DNA of 64,000 nucleotides from Deltaproteobacteria bacterium. Lineage in GTDB: Bacteria > SAR324 > XYD2-FULL-50-16. The translations under genes were made by a program, and so were the position numbers. The DNA lies in the NCBI GenBank assembly GCA_018657625.1, contig JABHWU010000122.1, positions 1 to 64,000 of the forward strand. The letters are read 5' to 3'. Below are positions 23,701-32,839 of the stretch, in pieces. The notes beneath the pieces are model-generated. The model searched no databases. It was not told the origin of the DNA and saw only the letters and a program-made list of their open reading frames with translations. Each line of letters starts with the position of its first letter. Position 1 is the first letter of the stretch.

Positions 23701-25572
23701 ATGAAATGGTTTTACAATTTTAGGTTAACTATAAAATTACTAATATCTTTTACGATTGTTGCCGTGATTTTAATAGTCGTTGGTGGAAAAGGCCTTTTGA
23801 ATACTTACAATATGGCGAAGTTGTCGGAAAGTCTGTATAAAAAAAATTTCTTACCTAGTTTGGAGATCAATAAATTGAATCGACTATTTTATGAGTATCG
23901 CCTGCTACTTTTTCAACATATTGGCGATTCTGAAAATAGTCAATCCGAAGCCAACGAAAAATTGATTATTTCGAAAACTCAGGAAATCAGCATTTTTTTG
24001 GCTGAAAAGGAAAAATTAGTCAGTGATAATCAAAATTTTGATTTCGAAGAATTAAAAAAACAGTGGGGAGTTCTTAAAAAAGACACTAATATTATTGTTA
24101 GAATGAGTTTGGACTATCTTAAAAATGGTGCTTTTGACAAATCCCAGACAACCAATAAGGATTACTTTCAAGATATTAATTCCACGCTTCTGCGATGGAG
24201 TAATATTATGGAAAAAAATTCAAAAATAGATTTTGAAATGGTTGATGTTATTCAGAAAGATTCCTTTTATTTCATGTTAATTCTTGTCATCGGGGGAGTA
24301 TTGATTGGATTTGTTTTAATGATCTGGATTTCCCATATTATATCTAAACCGATCCTTACGTTAACAGATTTTGTAATTCATATGACAAAAAGTGGTGATT
24401 TTTCGAAAACCATTAATCAAACCAGTAAAGATGAAATAGGACAATCGATTGACGGTCTTAATCAATTAACTGAATCTTTAAGATCAGCTTTTAAAAATAT
24501 TAATGAAGTAATGTCTGCGGTCGCCAGGGGAGATTTAATTCAACGGATTACCGAGACTTATTCGGGAGAAATACAGGCGTTAGGTACTAGTATCAATAAA
24601 TCCATCGATATGCTAAGTGAAAGTATCAGGGAAAGTAAGATAAGAAGTGAACAGGTTAATATCAGTGCCAATGCATTATCCAAAACAGCTTTGAGTCTTT
24701 CCAGTGGCGCATCTGAACAGGCTGCCAGCCTGGAAGAGATAGCCTCTTCCATGGATGAGATTGGATTTAGAGCTAAAACCAATAATAAAAGGGCTTCTAA
24801 AGCACAAACATTGAGCAATGAAACTCTAGAAGAGGTTAGAAATGGGACTTCCCAAATGGAGAATATGCTATCATCCATGAGGGAAATCAATCAAACCAGT
24901 TCTAACGTGACTAAAGTCATCAAAGTTATCGAAGAGATCGCTTTTCAGACCAATTTGCTGGCTTTAAATGCGGCGGTTGAAGCTGCCAGAGCAGGTAAAT
25001 ATGGAAAAGGTTTTGCCGTTGTGGCTGATGAAGTCAGAAATCTGGCTGAAAGGAGTGCAGAGGCTGCAAAAAACACCAATGAGTTGATTGAAAACTCTGT
25101 TAAAGAAGTAGAAAACGGTGTCTTAAATGCTGATCAGACAGCTGCCGTTTTAAAAGAAATAAGTAATGATGTGAATCAGGTAAATGAACTGGTCGGGGAA
25201 ATTTCAGCCGCCTCACAAGAACAAAATTCAGGTATCGATGAAGTAAACCGCAGCCTGGCTCAAATGAACAACATTGTTCAACAAAATTCATCTATCGCAG
25301 AGGAGACAGCTTCATCATCTGAGGAATTGAAGGATCAATCAACACGATTGCAAATGATTTTGAGTAAGTTTGTGATTTTAAGAAGAAATAGTGCTACTGG
25401 GCAAATGACAATAGAGGAGTCATCATTTTCAGAGTCCCAAAATGATTTTCTATTGGAAAATCAATCCAATTTTGCACCCCTTCACCCCCAATTAAAACTT
25501 AAAAAAGAACCACAAGATCCAAATCAAATTATAGCATTGGAGGACGATGACTATTATACAAATATTAGTTAA
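23701..25572 (+). CDS. Methyl-accepting chemotaxis protein (four-helix-bundle sensor)
   Basis: Transmembrane chemoreceptor: first membrane helix about residues 9-32, helical periplasmic sensor of about 150 residues (4HB_MCP type), second helix 189-211, HAMP (about 212-265), then a second HAMP-like segment and the cytoplasmic signalling coiled coil. The hairpin tip [20 protein letters not shown] starts near residue 412 and is perfectly conserved, so it should contact CheA/CheW. No C-terminal CheR-tethering pentapeptide is seen (ends DYYTNIS). Ligand unknown. It stands alone; cheB/cheR are more than 20 kb away. Confidence 0.95.
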   Translation: MKWFYNFRLTIKLLISFTIVAVILIVVGGKGLLNTYNMAKLSESLYKKNFLPSLEINKLNRLFYEYRLLLFQHIGDSENSQSEANEKLIISKTQEISIFLAEKEKLVSDNQNFDFEELKKQWGVLKKDTNIIVRMSLDYLKNGAFDKSQTTNKDYFQDINSTLLRWSNIMEKNSKIDFEMVDVIQKDSFYFMLILVIGGVLIGFVLMIWISHIISKPILTLTDFVIHMTKSGDFSKTINQTSKDEIGQSIDGLNQLTESLRSAFKNINEVMSAVARGDLIQRITETYSGEIQALGTSINKSIDMLSESIRESKIRSEQVNISANALSKTALSLSSGASEQAASLEEIASSMDEIGFRAKTNNKRASKAQTLSNETLEEVRNGTSQMENMLSSMREINQTSSNVTKVIKVIEEIAFQTNLLALNAAVEAARAGKYGKGFAVVADEVRNLAERSAEAAKNTNELIENSVKEVENGVLNADQTAAVLKEISNDVNQVNELVGEISAASQEQNSGIDEVNRSLAQMNNIVQQNSSIAEETASSSEELKDQSTRLQMILSKFVILRRNSATGQMTIEESSFSESQNDFLLENQSNFAPLHPQLKLKKEPQDPNQIIALEDDDYYTNIS

Positions 25573-25574
25573 GG

Positions 25575-25594
25575 GGCCTTTCCGGGGAAGGTCT
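25575..25594 (+). terminator. Weak terminator-like hairpin after the chemoreceptor gene
   Basis: CCTTTCC pairs with GGAAGG directly after the stop, with only three T behind it. It lies between convergent genes. Plausible but weak. Confidence 0.35.
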
Positions 25595-25617
25595 TTGATG
25601 ATACATATGAGCTGTTT

Positions 25618-26988
25618 TTACTGATCTCCGCAATATAGAATTACCTGAATATCACATACATTTGTATTTGTAGGACCAGTTTTGAATAGCTGATCGAATT
25701 GTTCGAAAAATCGATATGAATCGTTTTCCTTAAGGTACCAGGTGATATCTAAATCCTTTTTTTGAGACTTTTCCAGTATCTCACTGCAGGCAAAGGCTCC
25801 AGCTGCATCAGTAGGTCCATCATTGCCATCTGTACCGGCGGACATAAAATAAATCCGATCTGTAAAAATAGGGCTTAAGGACATTAAATACAAAAAACAC
25901 AATGCTAAATGTTGATTTCGACCGCCTTTACCAGCACCCGTTATTCTGACGGTAGTCTCTCCTCCGGTGATAAAACATAAGTTCTTTTTGGGAAATTCTT
26001 TAATTTTACGAAAAGTGTTTTGGTATAACCATAAAGCAGCATCTTCAACATCACCTGTTATAAAACCATTGATAATTTCGGCGGTATAACCAAGTTGTTC
26101 CGCTTTTTTTCTGGCCTCTACCAAACAATCGTAATTGTTTCCAATGACGATGTTTGAAACTTTATCAAACAATTGGTCACTGCGGTTGGGAGTTTCAGGA
26201 ATAGCACCATCCAAACCGAATTGTAGAAGTTTATTGGTATTCTCCGACAATTGATTCTCTAAGTGATATCGATTGAAAATTTCCTTTACTTCCAGGTAAG
26301 AACTGGGGTCAGGTACCGTTGTTCCTGAAGCGATGACATCAAGTGGATCACCAATAACATCCGATAGAATCAGGGAAATTATCGAGGCGGGGACAATTGT
26401 TTGTGCCAGGCGACCTCCTTTAATTGAGGATAGGTGTTTTCTGACACAATTTATTTCCTGTATACTTGCGCCACATTTCAATAATAGGTCGGTTAGGTGC
26501 TGTTTATCTTTTAAACTTAATTGAATTTTGGGATTAGAAGAATAATATGGAGAAGTTACTAGGGCAGATCCACCCCCTGAAATTAAAACTAGTACCAGCG
26601 TTTTAGAATCATATTCACTCACCTTCTTTAATATTCGAGAAGCTGCTGTTTCACTATTTTCATCCGGGATGGGATGGCCAGCTTCAATCGTTTCAATAAT
26701 AGATAATTCTTCAGTATGACCGTATTTAACGGATATTAATCCGGAATCTATTCTACCTGAGAAAACTTTTTCCACAGCTTTTGCCATCTTAGCAGTGGCT
26801 TTGCCAAATCCAATGACTACTATTTTAGGATAAAGTGTCAAATCAAATTGGAATATTTTCTCACTATTTTGAATGGTTAAGATGTCCTGATCAATGTTAA
26901 TTGAGTCGATAATGATTTGATAGGGGTCAACAGCTTGAATACCTGAAAAATAGATATCTTTTAGATGTTGAATTTGCTGAGAGGTCAT
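25618..26988 (-). CDS. Glycerate 2-kinase, MOFRL family (class II)
   Basis: Phosphorylates D-glycerate to 2-phosphoglycerate, which can feed enolase. An N-terminal DUF4147 domain (about residues 1-240: GFGKATAKMAKAVE, GHPIPDENS, ISGGGSALV) is followed by the MOFRL domain (about 315-445: ITGGETTVRITGAGKGGRNQ and SAGTDGNDGPTDAAGA). Length 456 is standard. It follows the alarmone synthetase by 10 bases, so the two are probably co-transcribed. Confidence 0.92.
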   Translation of the reverse strand: MTSQQIQHLKDIYFSGIQAVDPYQIIIDSINIDQDILTIQNSEKIFQFDLTLYPKIVVIGFGKATAKMAKAVEKVFSGRIDSGLISVKYGHTEELSIIETIEAGHPIPDENSETAASRILKKVSEYDSKTLVLVLISGGGSALVTSPYYSSNPKIQLSLKDKQHLTDLLLKCGASIQEINCVRKHLSSIKGGRLAQTIVPASIISLILSDVIGDPLDVIASGTTVPDPSSYLEVKEIFNRYHLENQLSENTNKLLQFGLDGAIPETPNRSDQLFDKVSNIVIGNNYDCLVEARKKAEQLGYTAEIINGFITGDVEDAALWLYQNTFRKIKEFPKKNLCFITGGETTVRITGAGKGGRNQHLALCFLYLMSLSPIFTDRIYFMSAGTDGNDGPTDAAGAFACSEILEKSQKKDLDITWYLKENDSYRFFEQFDQLFKTGPTNTNVCDIQVILYCGDQ

Positions 26989-26998
26989 TTTACCCGTT

Positions 26999-29185
26999 TT
27001 ATGATTTGTTATTTTCCTTTTTTTTAATATATTCCGCTTCTTGTGTTCGTTCTGCCTTAACAGATTTTATATTATTGAGTTTTCTTAAAATTTTAATCAA
27101 TTGGTCTGCATCGGTTACCCTCATGGTGATATCCTGATGTGTGACATTGTTGATTAAACGGAGGTTGTTTTGCAACAATTCGATATCATATCCAGCCAGA
27201 ATTTTAGTAATATTTAAAGTCGTTTTGATTTTATTATCAAATTGTAGATTGATTCTAACCGGTAACTTTTCGGTCATATTTTTTGACCACTCAACCTGAA
27301 TCAGTTTGCTGGGGTTTATTATTTGAGATCGAATATTGATGCAATCAACCAAATGAATTGATATTCCTTTTCCGGGAGTAACGGCACCAATTATTTCATC
27401 ACCCTTGACCGGTAAACAACACTTTGCATAATGCATGATCATATCAGTGTCATTTAATCCGGCTATTTCAACACTTTCCGGAGCCTTCCTCTTAAAAGGT
27501 TTGACTAAAGTACGCCTGATTAAATTACCTTTTTGGGATGTTTTTTCTTCACCCGTGATAAATAGATTGAAAATTGATAGATCCAAGGTTCCAAAACCAA
27601 TTTGGGAATAAAACGTTTCAACGGATTTTAATTGATGTTGGGTAATAAATGTATTCATTTTTTCAGAACTCTCTACTAATTCGATATCTGACTTATGTTT
27701 GTAAAGAAAATCTGAAAACATTTCACGTCCAAGTTTTATTGATTGTTTTTTCTCTCTCTTCCGCAAAAAAGTTTTAATATATGATAAAGCCTTTGATGTT
27801 GTGGCAATATTCAGCCATTCCATTTGAGGTTGTTGTGACTCCAAGGTCAGGACAGTTATTTTATCACCGTGTTTAACCACGGTATGTAGCGGTCGATTCT
27901 TACCGTTTATCTGAGCACTGACACATGTGTTGCCAATTTCACTATGGATGGCATAAGCAAAATCAAGTAATGTTGCGTTTTTAGGCAATTTGACAATTTT
28001 TCCCTTTGGTGAAAAGGCATATACGAAATCAGAGTATAATTCACGCGTAAAGATCTCTAATGATTCTTTTGGGTCACTGGTAATATTCAAACTGTTACCC
28101 AATTCCTGTAACCAGACGGTTTTTTCGTCTTCCTGAGCAGTAACCTGTATATTGGCTTTATATTCCCAATGTGCAGCGATACCTCTAACGGCAACGCTAT
28201 TCATTTCGTTGGTGCGAATCTGGATTTCAAAAGACTGACCCAAATTACCAACTACCTGTGTATGAAGTGATTGGTAGCCATTCGGTTTAGGGAAAGATAT
28301 ATAATCTTTATAAGTTCCAGAGATTGATTTGTAATGACTACTAATTAAGCCTAGTACCTCATAGCATTCACTTTCGGAATTAACGATGATTCTGAGGCCT
28401 AATAAGTCATGTAAATGTTTATAGTCGACGCCATATCTGACTGATTTTAAGAATAGTGAATAGCGATGTTTTATCCGGCCTTTCATATAACCATCGATAT
28501 TTTTTCCTACCATTAACTGCTGAATTTCATCAGTGAGTCTGTCAATCGAAGCTTGATGTTTTTCTCTATTTTCTTCTAAGAATTGTGCGATTTTTTTATG
28601 TTCATGGGATTTTATATAAGAAAAGCATAAATCTTCAAGTTCTACTTTGATATGGGATAATCCAAGACGTTCTGCAATTGGGCTATAGGTATCCAGAGTA
28701 GCCTGAGCAATTTTTTTAGCAGATGTGCTAAAAAGTCTGCTTAAGTGTCTCATTTGTACGAGGCGAACTGCCAGATTCACAAAAAGAATTCGCATATCTT
28801 TGGATGTAGCAAAAACCATCTGGCGCATGTTTTCAACAACATCTTCATCCTGAAGCGTTGTATCGGCAATCGTATTGATGGAATGGACGCCTAGCACTAC
28901 ATTGGCTGTTTCATTGCCCATTGCACTCTGTATTTCTTCCAGGGATATTTTCCCTTCCACCAGAATACCATGTAATAATCCCGCGATGATGCTTTGAATA
29001 TCCAGTCTCAGATTGATCAGTACTTTGGCTGTTTCCATGGCATATTCCAGATAGGAGCTACCCAGAATCTTAAAATAGCTTTGGGTTTTTGCCGCTAAAA
29101 TGTATGCAATTTGAATCGGAGCAGTATCAACCTGATCTTTTGTATATTCTTTAAATTCACTGATGATATTTTCAATTCGGATCAT
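26999..29185 (-). CDS. Long RelA/SpoT-homologue (p)ppGpp synthetase with inactive hydrolase domain
   Basis: Stringent-response enzyme with HD-like (about 30-190), synthetase (about 235-345), TGS (about 385-445) and C-terminal ACT (about 650-720) domains. The hydrolase metal site is gone: the HD pair reads LHGILVEG (His72-Gly73) and ALxDRLHN reads AVRLVQ (Val140, Gln144). The synthetase core is intact (GLRII, PKPNGYQSLHT, EIQIRT). The loop that separates RelA (ExDD) from bifunctional Rel/SpoT (RxKD) reads TYKD (291-294), so it retains KD. It looks like a Rel/SpoT-lineage protein that has become synthetase-only. Lies between gmk and glycerate kinase; rpoZ, often between gmk and this gene, is absent. 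Confidence 0.92.
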   Translation of the reverse strand: MIRIENIISEFKEYTKDQVDTAPIQIAYILAAKTQSYFKILGSSYLEYAMETAKVLINLRLDIQSIIAGLLHGILVEGKISLEEIQSAMGNETANVVLGVHSINTIADTTLQDEDVVENMRQMVFATSKDMRILFVNLAVRLVQMRHLSRLFSTSAKKIAQATLDTYSPIAERLGLSHIKVELEDLCFSYIKSHEHKKIAQFLEENREKHQASIDRLTDEIQQLMVGKNIDGYMKGRIKHRYSLFLKSVRYGVDYKHLHDLLGLRIIVNSESECYEVLGLISSHYKSISGTYKDYISFPKPNGYQSLHTQVVGNLGQSFEIQIRTNEMNSVAVRGIAAHWEYKANIQVTAQEDEKTVWLQELGNSLNITSDPKESLEIFTRELYSDFVYAFSPKGKIVKLPKNATLLDFAYAIHSEIGNTCVSAQINGKNRPLHTVVKHGDKITVLTLESQQPQMEWLNIATTSKALSYIKTFLRKREKKQSIKLGREMFSDFLYKHKSDIELVESSEKMNTFITQHQLKSVETFYSQIGFGTLDLSIFNLFITGEEKTSQKGNLIRRTLVKPFKRKAPESVEIAGLNDTDMIMHYAKCCLPVKGDEIIGAVTPGKGISIHLVDCINIRSQIINPSKLIQVEWSKNMTEKLPVRINLQFDNKIKTTLNITKILAGYDIELLQNNLRLINNVTHQDITMRVTDADQLIKILRKLNNIKSVKAERTQEAEYIKKKENNKS

Positions 29186-29247
29186 AAAAATGGTCTGGCT
29201 AGTGATGGTCGATAAGATCAGTTTAATGTGACTAAATTTTTATCACT

Positions 29248-29937
29248 CTAGTCTGTTTTGAGGATATTGGAAATAATATTCTTTATTCTTTCTTGATTGT
29301 CAGGCAAGGATTGGATGTTTAGTTTTTTAAGGATAGTTTCAATATCTGGAGTAGTGTTTTTTGTTAATTGGAAATGTTCTTTAATAATAATACTTAACAG
29401 AGAATCAACAGCAGTCTCCAAATCATTATTTTCAATTGAATAATGATATCGATTTTTATAAGACAGTTCTTTTTCAGCTTGTCCTAAACGTTTTTTTAAT
29501 GACTCGGCGGATTCTGTTCCTCTGTTTGATAAGCGATCTTTTAAAACTTCCAAAGAAGGTGGTGTAATAAAAATATATGTGGCCTCGATGTCTTTTTTCT
29601 CCATTAACTGGAGGGTTCCCTGAACATCAATATCGAGAACAATAATATCTCCTGGTTGGTGATTTTCTTGTATGGCAGACTTAGATGTTCCATAATAGTT
29701 TCCAAATACCTCTGCCCATTCTATAAAATCCTGATGCTTTATTCTTTTTTTAAAAATTTCCCGACTAATGAAATAATAATCTACACCATTTTGTTCGCCT
29801 GATCTGGGTGACCTGGTGGTACAAGACACAGATAAAGTTAAGGTTGGTAGAACTTCTCTGGCTCTTGAAAACACAGAAGTTTTTCCCGTTCCACTTGGCG
29901 CCGATATTACAAATAGTTTAGGGGGATTTGCTTTCAT
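29248..29937 (-). CDS. gmk: Guanylate kinase
   Basis: Converts GMP to GDP with ATP. P-loop SAPSGTGKT (residues 12-20), the GMP-binding SCTTRSPRSGEQNGVDYYF, and the lid region DRLSNRGTES. Length 229 is slightly over the usual 205 because of a helical C-terminal extension. Located 62 bases upstream of the alarmone synthetase gene, a common functional pairing because Gmk supplies GDP/GTP and is itself a (p)ppGpp target in several bacteria. Confidence 0.96.
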   Translation of the reverse strand: MKANPPKLFVISAPSGTGKTSVFSRAREVLPTLTLSVSCTTRSPRSGEQNGVDYYFISREIFKKRIKHQDFIEWAEVFGNYYGTSKSAIQENHQPGDIIVLDIDVQGTLQLMEKKDIEATYIFITPPSLEVLKDRLSNRGTESAESLKKRLGQAEKELSYKNRYHYSIENNDLETAVDSLLSIIIKEHFQLTKNTTPDIETILKKLNIQSLPDNQERIKNIISNILKTD

Positions 29938-29987
29938 ATTTTTGATAGAGGTATCCTCTGATTTTCAGACAGGCGGGAGATGCTAAT

Positions 29988-30019
29988 AACTAATTACCTG
30001 TAATAGCAGGTAATTAGTT
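29988..30019 (-). terminator. Perfect 13-bp hairpin after the rhodanese-NifU gene
   Basis: aactaattacctg and caggtaattagtt flank a six-base loop, 4 bases after the rhodanese-NifU stop. The following minus-strand sequence has only a short T-rich stretch, so it may end or merely stabilise the transcript before gmk. Confidence 0.6.
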
Positions 30020-30022
30020 GAT

Positions 30023-30628
30023 TTATGCGATTACAACCTCAATTTCGTGATTGAGTGAAACACTTAAAGAATTTCGTATAAAATTCAGTGTACCGGTCGT
30101 GCTACTTGGGCATCCACTGCATGCACCTTGGTAATTGATAAATACTTTATCACCTTCAATTCGCTCCAGTGTCAATCCACCACCGTCAGCTGCTAAGGCA
30201 GGTCTGACTTGCTCATTTAATACGTGTTCAATCTTTTCTGACCATTCTTCTTCAGGGAAGTCTTTTAGAAAAACTTCATCTTTGGTGTTTTTTAGTGCCT
30301 CTATTAATTTAGAGTATCCGCCTTTGACATACTTTAGGTCTGAAAAATTATTATCCCGTAATAATTTTATAGATTCTCCGGTTTTACTATCATCATCTTC
30401 ACCGTATAGAATGATAGTTGCGTAGGGAGGCAATTGCTGAATGTAGTCTTTTAGATACATTGCAGGTAGTGAATGTGCTCCAATTAAATGCTCTGCAGCA
30501 TAATCTTCAGGTGATCTGAGATCAATGATGATTGGCGGCATGCTTGGTTTTTTGCGTAGATTTAAGCAATCTTCCGGTTCGAGTCCAAATTCACTTAGTT
30601 CAAAAACGTTTTTGTTGGTAAATTCCAT
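30023..30628 (-). CDS. Rhodanese-like domain fused to NifU C-terminal (Nfu) domain
   Basis: Residues about 20-115 have the rhodanese fold (IIIDLRSPEDYAAEHLIGAHSLP, VKGGYSKLIEAL), but the active-site loop reads YGEDDD (75-80) with Gly where the sulfur-carrying Cys should be. Residues about 128-201 are an Nfu domain with LAADGGGLTLERIEGD and the cluster-binding CSGC (Cys170, Cys173). Nfu proteins carry Fe-S clusters to target enzymes. The rhodanese part is probably structural or regulatory. It lies 26 bases after rpmB. Confidence 0.9.
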   Translation of the reverse strand: MEFTNKNVFELSEFGLEPEDCLNLRKKPSMPPIIIDLRSPEDYAAEHLIGAHSLPAMYLKDYIQQLPPYATIILYGEDDDSKTGESIKLLRDNNFSDLKYVKGGYSKLIEALKNTKDEVFLKDFPEEEWSEKIEHVLNEQVRPALAADGGGLTLERIEGDKVFINYQGACSGCPSSTTGTLNFIRNSLSVSLNHEIEVVIA

Positions 30629-30654
30629 ACTATTCCTAATAAAACTGATTAAAA

Positions 30655-30852
30655 TTACGCCAATGCACCTGCTACTTTATTTGATCGAATACAGCTTGTA
30701 CAAACCTTAACTGTCTGAGTATTACCATTCGGTTTCTTAACGTGTACGTTTTGTAAATTAGGCAACCATCTTTTTCTGGTTTTATTGTGGGCATGACTGA
30801 CATAATTACCTGAAGCCGGTCCTTTACCACAAATTTCACATCGCTTAGCCAT
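30655..30852 (-). CDS. rpmB: Ribosomal protein L28, zinc-binding form
   Basis: 65-residue L28: [29 protein letters not shown] and [10 protein letters not shown] features in the family order. Two Cys pairs (CEIC and CTSC) make it the zinc-binding (C+) variant; zinc-free paralogues exist in other genomes for zinc shortage. rpmG, a frequent neighbour, is not here. Confidence 0.97.
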   Translation of the reverse strand: MAKRCEICGKGPASGNYVSHAHNKTRKRWLPNLQNVHVKKPNGNTQTVKVCTSCIRSNKVAGALA

Positions 30853-31053
30853 GTTATTTACTATGCTTGGGGTGTAAAAATATACGGAGGTTCAATAAAT
30901 CAAGGTCTTTAATTGATAACCTGATAAATTTTAATCTAATTAAGATTAAATAAACAAAAAAAATATCATTAAAATTAAACACTGGCAATTACAAAATTGA
31001 TTTTTATTTTAAGAGAAAGAAAAAATAGCATTGGCTTACAGTAGAATACGAAA

Positions 31054-31094
31054 TTAGCCAGTTAATTTAATAATGATTGGGATTAACTGGCTAA
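31054..31094 (-). terminator. 13-bp hairpin after the 34-residue reading frame
   Basis: ttagccagttaat (31054-31066) and attaactggctaa (31082-31094) form a perfect stem around a 15-base loop. On the minus strand it begins 10 bases after the stop of the 34-residue reading frame and is followed by ATTTCG, a weak T tail. The segment 30853-31053 between it and rpmB shows nothing. Confidence 0.6.
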
Positions 31095-31104
31095 TGGCCA
31101 GGAT

Positions 31105-31209
31105 TTATGGCAATAATGCCAATACATCTTTTAGAGTAATCACCCCGATTTCCTGGAGCTCATAAGTAATACGAGTGGCTCCCATAATGATGACTTTTTT
31201 CTTGTTCAT
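31105..31209 (-). CDS. Candidate 34-residue protein, function unknown
   Basis: An AGAGGAG ribosome site (31222-31216) lies 6 bases before ATG at 31209, opening 34 codons and ending in TAA. The peptide starts MNKKKVIIMGATRITYEL and ends DVLALLP; the first half resembles a Rossmann-type beta strand plus glycine turn, which may be coincidence. It is preceded by a structured element and followed by a hairpin, so it has the layout of a complete small transcription unit. No family is recognised; it could also be a remnant or a leader peptide without a downstream gene. Confidence 0.5.
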   Translation of the reverse strand: MNKKKVIIMGATRITYELQEIGVITLKDVLALLP

Positions 31210-31223
31210 AAAATACTCCTCTA

Positions 31224-31327
31224 TTTTAACAATTGATCCTGGAACCTACTTCCTAAAAGCAAAGACGAAACATCACGATGTAGCATGAAATATAGATTTC
31301 ACGACAGGATTGTTTCAATTGTTAAAA
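31224..31327 (-). promoter_or_regulatory. Multi-stem leader element before the 34-residue reading frame
   Basis: Minus-strand RNA would close with a 13-bp stem (arms 31315-31327 and 31224-31236), extended by atcctg/caggat (31310-31305 with 31241-31236). Inside lie three local hairpins: tgaaat/atttca (31286-31301), acatc/gatgt (31270-31281) and ggaa/ttcc (31241-31253). That is a four-way-junction layout. The closing stem ends one or two bases before the ribosome site. No known riboswitch class is recognised. All pairings are by eye, without energy calculation. Confidence 0.5.
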
Positions 31328-31714
31328 GATATCTCAGTATCTAATACTGAATTAAAAAATCAAGTAGTTTTTAGATGGATAAATAAATTAATGAGTTTTA
31401 CGCTTTGATCAATATTTCGTTTCAAACCTTTGAATTTTATATAGTTTGATAATCACCAGGAGCCTTTATAAATTATCCATCATTAATTACAAACTGCCTG
31501 TGAAAAACCGAGCGATTAAACCTCCAGGTCATCCTTTGTTCTGGTAGATCAATAATTAAAAATTACTTCCGAAATATAATATGACCAGGGTTATTTTAAT
31601 GGAACTGTTTGGATAGTTGATTAATTTTTAGAAAAGTCACTTCCCAATCGTAAGGAGTTGGTGTATGAAAATTCTTTTAGTATTGTTTATATATAAAAAA
31701 TTAGTAAATACTTA
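31328..31714. other. Gap without recognisable gene
   Basis: AT-rich sequence with a small cagtat/atactg hairpin (31338-31352 area) close to the structured element. No frame of convincing quality. The GGCT-like gene at 31715 has no obvious ribosome site. Confidence 0.5.
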
Positions 31715-32137
31715 ATGGAACAAAAAAATATATTTACCTATGGACCCTTAATGTTTCCAATGGTATGGGATCAAGTAGTAAAGGGATCTTATAATTTAAG
31801 CCCAGCAGTTTTGTCGGAACATATTTGCTACCAAATTAAAGGTGCAGACTATCCTGTCATGATTCCGAAGCTGTTACATAATGTTAAAGGAATGGTTTAC
31901 TTTAATGTGGCACAGGATGACATTAAAAGATTGGATAAATTTGAAGGAGAGTATTACTTTAGGCTGTCTGTAACAGCTACCCAATACGATAAAGAACAAG
32001 TAATGGTGGATACGTATATCCTTAAGCCGGAATACTACTCTGTTATGGAAGAGAAAAGATGGGATGTTAAGCAGTTTCAAATAGAAGGGTTAGACCGATT
32101 TATGAAATCTTATTTTGGATTTGATAAGATTAATTAA
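31715..32137 (+). CDS. Gamma-glutamylcyclotransferase-like (AIG2/GGCT fold) protein
   Basis: 140 residues with the GGCT fold signatures: YGPLM at 9-13 (YGTLM/YGSLM in most members), GMVYFNV, and DKFEGEYY with the catalytic-type Glu77. Members release 5-oxoproline from gamma-glutamyl amines or peptides, or act as ChaC-like or YtfP-type enzymes of uncertain substrate. The Pro in YGPLM is unusual but seen in the superfamily. Monocistronic by context. Confidence 0.82.
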   Translation: MEQKNIFTYGPLMFPMVWDQVVKGSYNLSPAVLSEHICYQIKGADYPVMIPKLLHNVKGMVYFNVAQDDIKRLDKFEGEYYFRLSVTATQYDKEQVMVDTYILKPEYYSVMEEKRWDVKQFQIEGLDRFMKSYFGFDKIN

Positions 32138-32414
32138 TGGCTGAAATTAATAGAAAAACTAATAAATTGCAGTAGGTATTTGTTCCTCTCAAATTCGGTT
32201 TATTAAACTGTAATGAATTACTACCAAGTTTCATCCGCTCCCTTTTATAAATGTCCTTTTATACCTCAAATATACTATAAAAAAATAATTTTGCTTGCTC
32301 ATTTTAATCCACTAAGCATAATTTTTAGTGAATGATTTAGCGGCAGAATTGAAAGCCGATTAAATATAGTACATAGATTTCCGGGATTAAGAAAAAAAGC
32401 AATTACTTGTAAAA

Positions 32415-32783
32415 TCATTCACTGGGTGATTGATGTTCAGATTTAGTGCTTCTGAAAATATCATTTAAATGTGTGGCAAGTTTCAAATCTCCTTTCACTT
32501 TCAGTTTTCCAGATAGCATCGCTTTAAAACCCTGGATGATACCTTTATAAAGCTTTATGAAGTCACGATCCCTGATCTCCAAGATACAGTCTGCCGGTTT
32601 TTCTTCAAAACTAATACCCGGATTTTTCCTAAGATTTAAATGAAAAGTTCCACCATCATCACCACTGATCTTGAACAGGTAAACGGCATTAACCTGTGTC
32701 ACCCGTTCTGGATACTTAATGATTCCCTTCTCCACTTTTTGAAAAATTTCCTGGACGGTAATAGGATGATTTGAATTGGCCAT
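32415..32783 (-). CDS. SCP2 sterol-carrier-fold protein
   Basis: 122 residues forming one SCP2 domain: VYLFKISGDDGGTFHLNL, PADCILEIRDRDFIKLYKGI, and the LSGKLKVKGDLKLATHL motif. Such proteins bind lipids or acyl chains in a hydrophobic tunnel. The start codon lies just behind the valS terminator, with no ribosome site (see findings). Confidence 0.88.
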   Translation of the reverse strand: MANSNHPITVQEIFQKVEKGIIKYPERVTQVNAVYLFKISGDDGGTFHLNLRKNPGISFEEKPADCILEIRDRDFIKLYKGIIQGFKAMLSGKLKVKGDLKLATHLNDIFRSTKSEHQSPSE

Positions 32784-32785
32784 AA

Positions 32786-32820
32786 ATTAAAAAAGGCGAC
32801 CTTTTTGAAGCGTCGCCTTT
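32786..32820 (-). terminator. Intrinsic terminator of valS
   Basis: aaaggcgac (32792-32800) pairs with gtcgccttt (32812-32820); on the minus strand the stem is followed by a run of T reaching into the SCP2 leader. Confidence 0.88.
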
Positions 32821-32839
32821 GATAGAAAAAGATTAAAAA

